NCBI GenBank assembly: GCA_001600175.1
Contig: BCJC01000007.1
Span: 1,691,129 to 1,755,128, forward strand
Direction: 5' to 3'
Length of the DNA stretch: 64,000 bases
From: Erythrobasidium yunnanense
Lineage: Eukaryota; Basidiomycota; Cystobasidiomycetes; Erythrobasidiales; Erythrobasidiaceae
Part shown: positions 1 to 16,900 of the stretch, piece after piece
Position numbering within the stretch: position 1 is the stretch's first letter
How the letters are laid out: each line of letters begins with the position of its first letter
Notes under the pieces: model-generated
Told to the model about the DNA's origin: nothing
Seen by the model: only the letters and a program-made list of their open reading frames with translations
The model's database searches: none
Program-made: the position numbers and the translations under genes

Positions 1-541
1 AACATACGACAAGGAAGTACTGGTTGGAGCTACAAAGCAAGGAAGAGTAGACTCACTGAACTGGTGGCTCGACTCCAAGTTACCAGTATCATACACCTTC
101 TTCGATATAGAGTAAGTCCGTAGCTTCTCCTTCCGATCCCATGCTGACCCGTTGAACTCGCAGAGAAGCGATAGAAGACTCCGTCGCCGGTCGTGACATA
201 GTGGAAGAATGGTGGTGTAAGCACGGCCTACGTAGATATGCTAATGCGCAAAATTGGACAAAGAGCCGAGCATTAGGACGATAATTGAGTTATGCAGTCG
301 TTGTCGTCTCAAGTAGCAGTAACAAGCGCCTGCGCGATTAGTATTCTACTTAAGGTCATTCAGCCCACGTTGATGTGGTCAGACTGTTCGTTTCGTGCTC
401 TGGTGCTTGCTTCAAGCTTAAGCGGAAAGGTGCACTGTTTGCGTTGGGTGCTTGACATATGAGGTATCTATACAATGTTGCGATATGCTCTTACAAAATG
501 ACTGACTGAACGGCTTCAAGTAACGATTTTGGATATCGAGC
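1..541. other. Intergenic sequence, no gene recognised
   Basis: Only short, unconvincing open frames occur here (the longest is 64 codons on the minus strand near the left edge). No conserved motif, repeat or RNA gene was seen. The right part is presumably the 3' flank of the minus-strand membrane-protein gene that ends at about 542. Confidence 0.5.
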
Positions 542-3145
542 TTATTTCCCCATGTCCAGCTTGGTATCGTTCATATCCCTTCTCGTTGTGTCGAATCGCA
601 ATAACGGCGATCCAAGCATGACACGGAATGTCGATGGTTGCGGTGATCTCGGCGTACCAGGTGCCTCTTCGTATCGGCTTTCCAGCAGGACCAGGTCCGG
701 CATCTGCGAGCTAAGTATATCCTGCTTGTCTTGCGTATCGCACACTCTATCATGGCTCGCTTTCCTTGTCACCCAGAAGAAGACGACTGCTGAGACTGCT
801 ACGTCTGTAAGACACGCAGCTATACAGATATGCGCGGCTTGATGCCCTCTCATGACGGCGATGCTGATCAGATTCCCTGTAGTTGTTGCCATGCTGAGAA
901 GGGTCGCGATGCAGGACTCCTTGATCACAGAGCGAGATGAGTCCAGCATAGGTGAGCCAGACCGGATGCTGGATTTGATAGGGAATGCATGAAGAGTATA
1001 TATCAGCATTGCTTGATTATGTGTGTGAGAGTGGACGGGACGTACAGGAAGTAAACGAAAACGCATGTGAGATAGATATGGAAGACAGCATCGGCTACCG
1101 TTCCCGGGATGACGACCACCCGCTTGACGCCAATATGGCAAAGGCCGTTCGAGTGGATATCAGCGTCTCGAGCGTATATGACTGCTCCAGCGATACCGAG
1201 CTGACAATTAGAAGACAAGTCAGAATCGACGCCTTGCCAATCTCGCGAGTGCGCTGTCGCTTACCCAGCCCAATAAGAAGACCGCAGAGAGGCTGTACCA
1301 CCGACTTGAGAAGCGATGGAAGAACTGCCGTGGTGGTTGCTTGCCTGTGTGCACCACATATACTGTTCATTTGGGGGGATACGAACGATCAGTATCGAGC
1401 TGAGATATTGGAAGGAAGGACAAAGGTGGGCTGACCTCGCTCCACTATTGACATGAGATAAAGATATGGTCTTAGCTGGGGTGTACTGAGCAGCACAGAG
1501 TACTGTTCTTACTGAAAAACACTGCATCGAACAAGTATCAGCCAGGCTTGAAGATGCTATGTAGGGCTAGTTGAAGGCTCACGGTATATAAAGAGCTTTG
1601 CTCCAACGTAGAAGATGATGCATATCCATATTCCCCAATCGCACATCGAGGCACTAGCAGCCGGATTCAGACCAAAGAGGAACAGAGTCGACAAGAAGGC
1701 GAAGAGCCAAGAAGCCAGAAGAAGGCATATGATGCACGCTCTTGCGAACGAGTATTGACCTTGCACTAGTTTTCGCCATTGAATGCTGGATATCCGACTT
1801 GAGACGAGCGCCGTGAGGAGTGCGATGACTAGCAGGTGGTAGGAGCATAGTACTGGGCGAACCCATGGCCTATTTGTTGGCCATGATGAAGCTTCGAGAG
1901 GCATTCAAGCGATCTCGTTGCGCTTCTTTCTTCTCAGGTCAGGTGAAGCTGGGGAAGGAGGTCAGAGAGAGGGGAAAGCTTTCAAGCACATAGGTGATAG
2001 GAAGTCTTTCATAGAACGGGCTTCGGAAACGATAACATCAAGCACGGTCCCGTCCTGACAGAAAAGGCATGTACTTTCGAGAAACTCTAATTTTCATGGG
2101 AACCAGAAGCGTGGAAGATCATGTCCGCTATCGCAGGGCAGAGTGTGGCTTTCCGAAGGTTCTCGGTATAATAGGTAGTGGGGGCAATTAGGAATGGATG
2201 TCATTGTTGTTGTTCGGCCTTTCAACATCGAATATCGTGGTGCAGATCCCTCACCGCTCTCGGCGAGGAACTAAAGGCAAGTATGATATGTGAGCAGCGA
2301 ATGCAGAGAGAGCGTCACGGAGAACTGTGCGTATGTCGGCGTTGATATAAGTGATTGATTGGAACAAATGGTAGGACTGACAACAAGAAGTACGGCGAGG
2401 TACAAGAAATAGAATGTGACGATGACGAGCTGGCGAGCATAAGGCATACTAAATAATGACTGCAGCGCGATAGATAGATACCGTCTGCACGATGCCATTC
2501 TACCGCGCCTTGAAGCACAATCCGCCTTGTCTCCAGACTGGAGCTACGGCATCACTTATGCCAACAAGGATGGAAACCTCGAAGGCACGGATGAGATAAT
2601 CTTGCAAGAGTATGACTCGATACTGTCCTGGTAGAAAGGCTATCCATTTGCAGGCTTTGACACCGTGCGAAAGGATATGCCAGGAGTTGATCTTAAGAGC
2701 CTGCGTGGGATACTGGACGAGAGATGGAAGTGGACGATGGAGTGCAGGAGAACTGTGGACGAAGGTGGTGAAGCACGAGAGTAGCAGTGAAAATTTCGGA
2801 GGAACAGCTTGACTTTGCGCGGACAGGTCAGCCTACGTACACGGGCAATACGTAGAGCTACCGCGTGGATAGGCTGCTACTCTATATTACCTGTCACGCA
2901 CGCAGCTTTCGAGATTCTAGATTGACCGTATGGAGCAGAGACAAGCTGCAGCCGGCGCCGCGAACAAGGTAAATGTCGCAAGCTGGGATAGATGTGAGAA
3001 TGCAATAGAACGATGGACATAGAACATTCAACATAACATAGATCCAGTAGTATTCACCTTCGATAATGAATGATGCCTCAATCTTGCCTTTGTCCTGATC
3101 CGAGGCCGTGTTCTGTCGACATTCTGACCTGATCCATCGCTGCAC
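542..3145 (-). CDS. Polytopic membrane protein of an uncharacterised fungal family (5' end unresolved)
   Basis: Several short minus-strand frames rich in hydrophobic helices line up as exons of one gene. From 5' to 3' they are: a possible first part near 3145-2960; about 2635-2525 (an amphipathic stretch beginning VILLQDYLIRAFE); about 2449-2390 (LVIVTFYFLYLAVLLV); 1904-1570 with two or more membrane segments and the motif FYVGAKLFIY; pieces between 1500 and 1000; and a long last exon ending at 542 with NLISIAVMRG and VSAVVFFWVT. The K-L-F-I-Y helix and the order of segments resemble a large family of uncharacterised seven-helix-like basidiomycete membrane proteins. The C-terminal tail of about 60 residues is hydrophilic. 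I could not fix all splice sites or the start codon, so the exon chain is an inference. It may be related to the gene at 51.4 kb, which has a similar architecture. Confidence 0.5.
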
Positions 3146-3226
3146 AGCGAATCCATATGGTGAATAGTAACACAGGAAGCTAGATATTAGATCTAGACAG
3201 TGGTCTTACGATTGTCGATATAGAAC

Positions 3227-7753
<4,527 letters not shown>

Positions 7754-8243
7754 ACCTGCCATTCTTCTGGTCCTGTCACGCCCAAGTCTCCCGTCAACTA
7801 TGTTTCATGGCATCTGTCTGGCTCGCATATTGTGTGCTTCTTATTTCGACCTCTATGTTTGCTACGTAGCTGTGAATTGTAGAATACTGATCTGAAAATC
7901 AAGAAGTTCTGACGCGAAAGAGGATCGGTCTTTGTGCCTGGGGCGCTTTTGGCTGACGCTAACATCCCTCGCAGTCGAGTATACATGCACATTGTATGAA
8001 TATCCTGGACACTCTAGCCGCCGATTCTGCCTGACCTTAAACACCTTGTTTGCCCTTTGTCCTCTGTACTGCTGCCAACTCGCCTGCGACGAGCTTGATA
8101 CATTGGCCATTTCCAGGCTTTCAACATTTTTCAAGCAACTTAACATCGAGGCCACGTTACGTCTCATCGCACACATCGGCGCACCTCTACAGTCGAAGCC
8201 AACGCGACGCCCTCCCTTTGGCTGAGCAGCGAGCGGGACGACG
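7754..8243. other. Intergenic region between UBP15 and RTS1
   Basis: Holds the 3' flank of UBP15 and the promoter and 5' leader of RTS1. The right half is pyrimidine-rich, as is common ahead of fungal start codons. Open frames here (for example 7932-8225) have no recognisable domain and overlap each other. No gene seen. Confidence 0.5.
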
Positions 8244-11200
8244 ATGAAGTCGTTCAGGAAAGGGCTGTCGGTGAGTCGCCAGGAGCGTCCAGAAATGACC
8301 AGAAACAACGCTGACAGCTTGCGCTATTCCCTTTCACGCCCTTACTCGCTCGCTGGCTCGTTGGTCCCCCAAAGCTGCGAAAGGAGAGCCGCGACAAGCT
8401 CGACGCCAGCAAAGACAGCGCGAACAACAGCAACAATAGCAGTAGTAATACATCTGGAGGGAACGGCGGCAACACTGGATCCGCTGGGAGGGCTGGGTCG
8501 AGAGAGCGGGATGGGAGCGGGAGCGGCACCAACAGCAAAGGCCAAGTCAGCTACCTCGCTGGATCAGGAGTAGAACGAACTGGTTCTCCTTCGCATTCCC
8601 CATCGTCCTCGACATCCAGCTTGAACAACGCTGGAACCGCTGTCGGGACCGGTCTCCCAGCTGGACCCCAGGCGGCCACCTACCAGGCGCACGGCCAGCC
8701 GTCAACGTCCTCCTCATCCGCATCCTCAAGAGCAACAGGTTTCCTCAGCTCGCTCGCAAACTCAGCAAGAAACTCCGTCTCGGGAGGATCCTCGTCCTCG
8801 CATCAGCAACAGCATTCTAACGCGAATAACAATGCAAGCGCAGGCGCAGCGTCGACTCCTCCTCAGCCTACGAGGCATTATGACAGCTCGCATAACCAAA
8901 ACACGCCTGGAGGTGGTCCTCCAAGTATCGTGGTCAGTCCAGAAAACGTAAGTACCCGTCGAGCTACCGCAACGGAGAAGCCGTCTGTTAGTGGCCATCT
9001 CCTCTCTGTCTTTACTATCAAGCATCATACCTTCATTGTCCAGCGCGTGGTGATGACCTGGATCATGCCGCTGTGCCTGAGGCTTTCCCACGTTTCGCGA
9101 TTCTTCGATACTGTAGCAGGCCCGCAGGAAAGAGAGGCATAACTGACGTGATTTATAACATATGCGTTTCACAGGCCGTTATGCCACAAGATCCGCTGCC
9201 GCACCCTTCAGCCCAATTCCACCACCCAGCTCCTCACGGCAGCGTCTCCTTGAACCGAGGCAATGCCGTCTCACCGACGAACGCGACTCCTCCTTCGCCT
9301 ACCACAGGTGTTGCGCCTCACCATATATCCTCCCTACATGGTCCGAATGCGACGCCTCCCAAAGCTGGTCCGATCAACAAGCTTCGAGGTCCAGCCGGCC
9401 AAGGTACACCTAAGGACACGATTCCCATAGCGAAGACACCGCGCAAGCAAAGAAGTTCCCGCTTTCACGTTGCAGAAAGGGTGGAGTTGAAGCCATTACC
9501 TTCGTTGCTGGAAGCGAATGCACAGGATAGACACGATCTGTTTATTCAGAAGTTGAGACAGGCGTCAGTCGTGTTCGACTTTCATGACGTCTCGACGGAT
9601 CTGCAAGGAAAGAACATCAAGGCCCAAGCTCTGTCGGAAATGCTCGACTTTGTGACATCGCAGCGCGGTGTCATAACCGAGGATATCTACCCAGAGGTTG
9701 TCAAGATGGTACGTCACAGCTTTGACGAGTATATACAGCATTGCTAATCCATTTTCCTTATGCAGTTCGCGTCTAACCTGTTCAGATCGATCCCACCGCC
9801 CGTGAACCCTTCCGGAGATGCATACGACCCTGAAGAAGACGAGCCGGTTCTCGAACTGGCATGGCCGCATCTTCAGATCGTCTACGAGTTCTTCCTGCGC
9901 TTTATCGAATCGCCAGACTTCAATACCAACCTGTCGAAGCGGTATATCGACACTGGCTTTGTCTTATCAGTAAGCATCAATCCTTATACGCCCACGTATC
10001 TCTTGCTGATAACGCTGAACTGCATCAGCTACTGGATCTCTTCGACAGCGAAGATCCTCGTGAACGCGACTTCCTGAAGACCACACTACACAGGATCTAT
10101 GGCAAGTTCCTCAACCTGCGCGCCTTCATCCGCCGGTCTATCAACTATGTCTTCTATCAATTCATCTACGACACCGAACGGCATAACGGTATTGCCGAGC
10201 TCCTCGAGATTCTAGGCAGTATCATCAACGGTTTCGCGCTGCCTCTGAAAGACGAGCACAAGACGTTCCTTACACGCGCGCTTATCCCACTACACAAAGT
10301 GAAAGGACTCTCGTTATATCACCCTCAATTGGCTTATTGCGTAGTGCAATTCCTAGAAAAGGATCCAGCTCTCACAGAAGAAGTCGTCGTTGGTCTCCTG
10401 CGATTCTGGCCCAAAGTGAACTCGCCGAAGGAAGTCATGTTCTTGAATGAGATAGAGGAGATATTGGACGTCATAGATCCAGTCGAGTTTCAGAAAGTCA
10501 TGGTGCCCCTTTTCAAGCAGCTCGCAAGGTGTATCAACAGCCAACACTTCCAAGTCGCCGAACGGGCTCTCTACTACTGGAATGTAGGTCTCCTTTCCTA
10601 TCAGAACTGAAAGTTGGCTGCATACTGATTCGATGCTCAGAACGAATATGTGGTCAACCTCATCAGCGAAAACAACCATGTCATCTTGCCGATTGTATTC
10701 GGAGCACTGTACAGCAACTCCAAGAGCCACTGGAACAGGCAAATACACAACCTGTTTGTCTTTTCCTTTTTCACATTACTGGTATATAGCTAAGCTTGTG
10801 AACTTCGTAGTGTATTCTCGGCTTTGAAAGTCTTCATGGATCTAAACCCTCAGTTCTTCGATGAATGCACTTCCAACTACAAGCAACAACGCATGCAGTA
10901 AGCTGCGCTAACATCCCCCAACAAGGGGACATACTGACATGAGATGGTCAACAGGGACAGGCAACGTTCGCGGACGCGAGAAGAAGCATGGCAACACTTA
11001 CGCGATTCGATTATCAGCGGGACAGTCGATAAAACTAAGCTGCCTAGCAACTTCAATGCGCCTATGCCAGCTATGGAGATTGGCGATATTTCCTTGATGG
11101 ATGACGATTATTCACTTGAGGGAGACGAGCAAATGTCAATGGAAGGCCCGTCTGTCAACCTCGATGATACAATGGAGGAGAGCACGGATGAGCATAGCGA

Positions 11201-11507
11201 AATGGTGAGACAACAAGTTCTTCGGCTCTTTGCCCAAGCAGTCAGGCTGATCATGACCTTCTTACCTTCCCAGCACTCCTTCCCACAACGCCTCAACGCT
11301 GCACCAACGGGACGAGGCGAGCACGTGAGGCGCAAATCTGTGATTCCAATCAGCGCGGATGTTATGCGGGAGTAAGTACCACTGTCCTTCGCAGACTATT
11401 GCATTGGCTAAGCAATATTCATTCACAGGCTTGCTGGACACAAGAGCTTAGATGACCTTCCGCCGCAACAGAACAGCGACTACAGCGAGGCTCAGAACCG
11501 CCAGTGA
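8244..11507 (+). CDS. RTS1: PP2A regulatory subunit B' (B56 family)
   Basis: Substrate-targeting subunit of protein phosphatase 2A. Inferred exons: 8244-8270, 8318-8947 (acceptor could be 8375), 9175-9708, 9766-9969, 10029-10583, 10641-10753, 10811-10897, 10955-11204, 11274-11371, 11429-11507, about 858 residues (839 with the later acceptor). The first 320 residues are Ser/Asn/Gly/Pro-rich and probably disordered. The B56 alpha-helical repeat fold starts near [20 protein letters not shown] and runs to about residue 760. It includes [39 protein letters not shown] and SKSHWNR, followed by a basic tail with a likely PKA/PP2A-type Ser-rich end. The intron 11205-11273 is 69 nt, in frame and free of stops, so retention would only insert 23 residues. 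Length is like yeast Rts1, with its long N-terminal extension. Confidence 0.93.
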
Positions 11508-11947
11508 CAGTCGAAGACACCCTTCTCTGACATGACAGGCGTCGCTCGGCACTTGGCTCTTCAAGTGGTGGCTGGCGCCAATCCTGACAGCCCGCTTGCC
11601 TGGCTTCGATGCAGCCCTTTACCTTTCCTGGGCCTCGGCTAATGCAAAACATATGTACATATATGTAGAAACACTCAAGACTCGTTCAAGAGTACTCAAT
11701 GCTCTGCATTGGACAGCTTTCCTTCGCGATACTTTAGCTTTCCTCTTTCTTCGTCGCCAAACGCGGCTTTCTTTACATTTTTGTGTTCTTTGGTTACACT
11801 GGATGTGCATTGTAAGGGATACACTCAGACGTCGTGTAATTCTTTCGTCAAAAGCATACTTTCAACTTCAGGTGTTTGGCCTTGCTCTCGACATTGCTTT
11901 ACTCGCAATAAAATCATCTTATATCTGACGAAGACATCAATAGCGCG
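11508..11947. other. Intergenic region between RTS1 and ZUO1
   Basis: 3' flank of RTS1 and promoter of ZUO1. It contains T/C-rich stretches (about 11700-11780) but no convincing coding frame; the open frames here lack any recognisable feature. Nothing else seen. Confidence 0.5.
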
Positions 11948-13536
11948 ATGTCTGTCATTACTCTGCCCTTCCACCTCGAAGGCACCTCTGCTGCTCCATC
12001 AAGCAAAGCTTTGGGAAAATTGTCAGGTGAGAAATCGCAACGAAGCGAGATGCTTTCGCAAGCAAGAGCAGCAATTGCATTCCAGTCTAGTCGTCGAATA
12101 TTCATACTGACATCCACTTCCTTGCATCTACCTCTTCCTTTTCAAATGGTCGTTTTTTGCCAAATTTCCAGCTACCAGGCTAGCCGACCTCTATGCAGCT
12201 GGACCAGCCTACGTTGCGCACACCCAGCGAGTCCTGAAAGGCACAACATTCGCAGAGGAAGATGCGCACAACGCCGAGCTCGAGAAGAAGCGTCTTGCAA
12301 GCGAAGCAGCGTCGAATGGTATCGATGAAAATGAAGATATCGGCGACGAGCCCGAGTCGAGAGATACACTCGAGCTGGACCCTAAGCAGTGGAAGGACCA
12401 GGATCACTACGCTGTCTTGGGTCTGTCGGCCCTCAGATACAAAGCTACGCCAGATCAGATCAAGCGAGCTCGTACGTTATCTCCTCGTCTACCCTAAGAG
12501 CAGTGCTGATCTCCTGTATACGATTACAGACAGACGCAAGGTTTTGAGACACCACCCCGACAAGAAGGCCGGAGCGGCCGGCGAGACCAACGATGACAGC
12601 TTCTTCAAGTGTATCGCAAAAGCCCACGAAGTGCTGAGCAACCCTGAGAAGCGAAGGATCTTCGACTCTGCTGATGCAGGAGTGAATGACGACGATGTGC
12701 CCTTGCCATCGCAAAAGCTCAAGGACGCCGAAGAGTTTGTCTCGCTCTATGCACCGGTGTTCGAGCGCGAAGGACGATTCAGCAAGACACAACCAGTCAT
12801 TCAGCTCGGTGGAGCCAATGCGTCGAAGCAGGAAGTCGAGTCCTTCTACTCGTTCTGGTACAACTTCGATTCATGGAGGTCATTTGAGCACTTCGACAAG
12901 GATGCCAACGAAGGCTCCGATTCTCGTGATGAGAAGCGATACCAAGAGAAGAAGAACAAGGCTGAGCGAGCACGCAGAAAGAAGGAGGATATCGCTCGTG
13001 TCCGTCTGCTAGTCGACCAGTCCATGGCGAATGATCCTAGAATCAAGCGGATCAAGGCTGAGGATAAAGCTGCTAGAGAAGCCAAGAAGCGAGGCTCGAG
13101 ACCCGGTACACCAGGCGGTGGCAATGCAGCTGACAAGGAAAAGGCAGCCGCTGAGCTGAAGAAGAAGGAGGAGGAAGAGAAGAAGAAGGCTGAAGAGGAC
13201 AAGAAGAAGGCAGAGAGCGATAAGGCCGACAATGCAGCTGCAAAGAAGGCTCGTGAGGCCGCCAAGAAGAACCTCAAGCGAGAGAAGAAGGCAGCTACTA
13301 CGCTGCTCACCTCGCTCAACTACCTGCTGCCAGACGGACAGTCACCATCCGCTGCGCACGTTGAGGCTCAGCTTACGGAGATTGACACTATCATGAATGC
13401 ACTCGACCCAACTGCTGTTCCAGACATGCGCAAAGCGATGGAAGCTAAGAAGGATGACCGAGAGGCCGTCAAGAAGGAAGTCATCGAGTGGGCTACCAAG
13501 GCAGGCAAGACTGACTTGAAGGGCTTCACTGCTTAA
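11948..13536 (+). CDS. ZUO1: Zuotin, ribosome-associated J-domain co-chaperone
   Basis: Hsp40 partner of the atypical Hsp70 Ssz1 in the ribosome-associated complex, stimulating Ssb at the exit tunnel. Inferred exons: 11948-12026, 12172-12471, 12530-13536, giving 461 residues, close to yeast Zuo1 (433). The N-terminal segment is followed by the J domain (about 100-180, starting DHYAVLGLS). Its HPD motif (LRHHPDK, near 135) lies just after the second intron, which splits the J domain. The zuotin homology domain follows, with [11 protein letters not shown] and [20 protein letters not shown]. Next is a highly charged Lys/Glu/Ala helix (about 290-390) that corresponds to the ribosome-binding and long middle-domain helix, then the C-terminal four-helix bundle. 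No SANT domains, as in other fungal zuotins. The start at 11948 is the first ATG in frame and matches the family's N-terminal position. Confidence 0.94.
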
Positions 13537-13951
13537 AGTGATATGCTGTTAGACCTTAGATGCGCTTGTCGGTATACCTAGAGGCTGTCCCTAGAGTGCG
13601 AGCTTGGTCCCATCGCGGCCAGATTTGCGCGACAGCTGTTGACTTGGATATACGCCTTCGCACACAGTCTACTGACCACTGTATCTGGTTCCTTGCTCTC
13701 TTGGGCCGATTCTTGCATCGAGTAGTCGCGCGTGTTGCCCATTTACGCGCTTTTTCGAAGCACCAACGCTGCACCAAAGTTGCCGGAAACAGCGGCGCGT
13801 GTGTGTAGCTAGCTATATCTTGCATCTACAGCGGCCAGTTCGCCTCAACTTAGCAAATATGCGATACGCTTGAAAGGCAGAAAGCAAAGGCGAGAAACAG
13901 CCAGTTTTTGGCGCGAAAAAGAGTAGGGAAAGAGGCTGCAACGCTGCTCGC
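13537..13951. other. Intergenic region ahead of SET1
   Basis: Promoter and leader of SET1. It holds several CGCG-containing words (around 13728-13750, 13793-13800) and a striking near-palindrome at 13905-13920, annotated separately. Open frames on either strand here are short and featureless. Confidence 0.5.
13905..13920. promoter_or_regulatory. E2F/SBF-like site TTTTTGGCGCGAAAAA
   Basis: A T-run, GGCGCG core and A-run that matches the E2F/DP consensus TTTSGCGCSAAA and also contains CGCGAAA, the core read by fungal SBF (Swi4/Swi6). It lies 31 bp before the SET1 start codon, so it would sit in the core promoter or leader. Recognition by pattern only; whether a factor binds is not known. Confidence 0.4.
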
Positions 13952-16900
13952 ATGTCACAACGAGGCAGCAGCAATGGCAAGAACGGCGCCCCTTCTGGAC
14001 CGCGGACACTGTCGATAGCCATCAGTAAGGCTGGCCCGTCAAAGCCAGCAAAGAAAGGCAGTATATTCAGCAGCAGCAGCAAGAAGGCTGTGTTGGACAG
14101 CGACGACGACGAGGAGGAAGAGGGTGCTTTGGCGAATCTGGCTACAAAGAAACCAAACCTGCTGGATCCGCCTAGCGAGCCAAAAGCAGCTTTGACTTCA
14201 ATAAAACGCCCCGATACATTACCTAAGAAGCCAGAAGTACATCAAGCACCAGAACCGCCATCGTTGCTTTCCAGGATTTCTTGGGAGGATTCCCCGATCA
14301 CGCCGGCGCCAGCGACATTTCGCGCGTCGAAAGCAGGTTTAAGCAGAGATCCCGCTTCTGCGTCTGCACCTACTTCGGAACAGACGCAATACTACAAGCC
14401 CTCGCGAGCAGAAGCAGCTGCTTTAGCCCGTACCAAAGAGGCTTCTTCGGGCTTTTCTTCAACTGCATCAACCGCATTGAAGGATGACTATGCACCCTCT
14501 AGACCTGTGCAGCCTCTCGAGGCGCCCAAGATGGCCATCAGCCTAGGAAAGGGCCTGGCGAAAAGTGCTGGTCTGCCTCCCAAACCAAATGCCTTCAAGG
14601 AGGCAGCTCGTTCCTCGGCATCATTGTCAAGTTCAAGCTCGAAGCATGCTTCTACTTCACGATCTGGGCAGCCTAGCAACTCTTTGAGCTCGTCTCGCGG
14701 TAGCGGAACAAGTGTCGCTTCCAAGCGCAATGTGTTCGGCGACCACGAGAGGGAGGCATCTCCTCCACCTGATCGAGCCGCCATATCCTCAAGCAAAGGG
14801 AAGGAGAGAGCTACAGACCTGGAGAAGCCAGCAGAAAGCGACCTAAAGCAGAAGAGGAAGTCACGTGAGTCGGATAGGGCAAGTCCATCGAGTAACTTTG
14901 CTTATGCCTCACGAACAGGCTGGTCTGAGAATGAAGCTCGTCCGCTTGTGAATGGCTCCGGCCCCACTGGCGACTCGCAGTCTATCGCGTCAACTTCGGC
15001 CTTGCCAGCTGAACCATTACGGATACCAACGCCTCCGCCTATAGAGCCTGAACCTGAGCCCAGTCCAAAGACACCTCCGAAGCCTAGGAAGCTGAAGAAT
15101 TCCAAATGGGCGACACCAGAGCCTGAAGTCGGCGAACCTAGCAAGCCGGTATCAGCAGACGAAAGCAAGAAGGACAAAACGATAGAGAAGAATAGGAGCC
15201 GAGAACCAGGGACACCACCGCCTCCAGCTAGGGCAGTCAGCGAAACGGACGTCCAGCCAAGCAGGCAGGATGTAGGAAAGCCTAAGTCGCGAGAGCCCGG
15301 TACACCACCTAGACCTTCGATATCGATACCACTGTCTGCAACAACGGCTACTACAACCAAGCATATATCGAAAACAGAATCTATACAACCGGACAGAGCG
15401 AGGTCAAGGACATCGTCGCGGCCGCGCATGGACGATGAGGCTAGAACACCTCCTCCTCGTCCGCGGCGCCATGATGAGCCTGGCACGCCGCCTCGCCAAC
15501 GTATCAAGAACGAGCCTGGTACACCTCCTCGCCCTCCACGTCTTCAGGAACCAGGTACTCCTCCTCGAAGCAACCTCTCGCCGGACGCTTCTCTATCGCG
15601 CGCCTCGATTCTTGTTGCATCGCCGAGGCGAAGGGCTGCGTCCATCTCAAGACCCTCACCTCCTCTTCCTCCTACGCAACGGCAAACGACTCCCCCGCCT
15701 CCTGCACCACCTAGTGTGTCTCGACCCGCAACTCCTCCTCCGCCGCCTCCTCCAGATATTGTGGTAACTGAAAAGCCTCAGGAGATTCTCCGTCCTCCTC
15801 CTATATCCCTCAAGAAGCCGCTAACTCCGGACAAAGCACAACCGCAGCAGCCGCCTTCACCATTTCTATCAACAGACTTCATTGCTGAGATCGAAAGGCC
15901 TCCTTCGCCGACCCTGACAGAGAAAGAAGAGGAAAGGGAGAAGTCGTTCTTTGTCGTGTATAACCCTGCGCTCGAGGCTAAGCCCGTAGCGCAGTCCAGC
16001 GAACCCATAATCCGTTATGAAGGCTTCAATCACCCACGACATGTCGAAGATCCGCGGCAAAAGAATGATAAAGCAGACTGGAATGCCCTTCTTCGCACTT
16101 CCAGGTCATCTCGACCATTGAAGGTAGTGCAGCATATCAAGGAGAAGCACTATAGCTATGATAAGAACTCAACGTGCCCGCCGCCGCCTCTCATACCAAC
16201 TGCTATCTTGGTCAGTGGTCTAGCCTATTTCGCGACAGCCGAAAAGTTACGGTCGCACTTCAGCGCATATGGCATCATTTCCGATATAGATCTGAAAACA
16301 GATCCTAAAACAGCAGGACTTCTCGGCATATGCTGGATCAAATATGTCGACCAGGTCGAACGCAAGCTATATGGTAAAGAGGGTAGTTATATCAGGAAAG
16401 CTACAGGGGTACAAGATGGAAATCTTACAGCTCAGGAAGCTATCAAGCGTAATCATAACCAGAAGGTACCAACACTGGCAAGACCAATAGACAAGATATC
16501 TGTCGTCATGGATGGCGAGAAGGTCTTGACGGAGCAAAAATACAAGAAAATCCTAGACGATCGCAAGGCTCTGGAGGATCAGAAATACGGCAGGAAACCA
16601 ATCCTTGCTGCAGCTGCAGATATTACAAAGTCCGAACCGTCAAGCTCTGCTACACCTATTCCCGGTCGAAGTACACCTGATGACCCGGTAAGACAGCGCA
16701 CCATCTCATCTACATCCTCAATACACGCACCCAAGTCAGCACAACAGCCATCTTCACTCACGCCAAGCTTATCCCTGCATAACAGTCCTCCGATACCGAA
16801 CAAGCCGTCCACACAGGGAACGAGTGCTGCTGCGCGAACCCTCTCTATCCCGATTCCGCTCAAGCCTCCGACTGCACCACGAGCGCAGCAGCCGAAGAAC

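Noticed and set aside
30-224. 64-codon minus-strand frame at the left edge
   Set aside because: Too short, no motif, no splice partner seen; could be part of a gene outside the window but nothing supports it.
2445-2792. Plus-strand coding-like frame (with SPDWSYGITYANKDG) interrupted by one TAG, suggesting a pseudogene
   Set aside because: The opposite strand of the same stretch reads as hydrophobic helices that fit the minus-strand membrane protein, so the plus-strand frame is most likely an antisense shadow.
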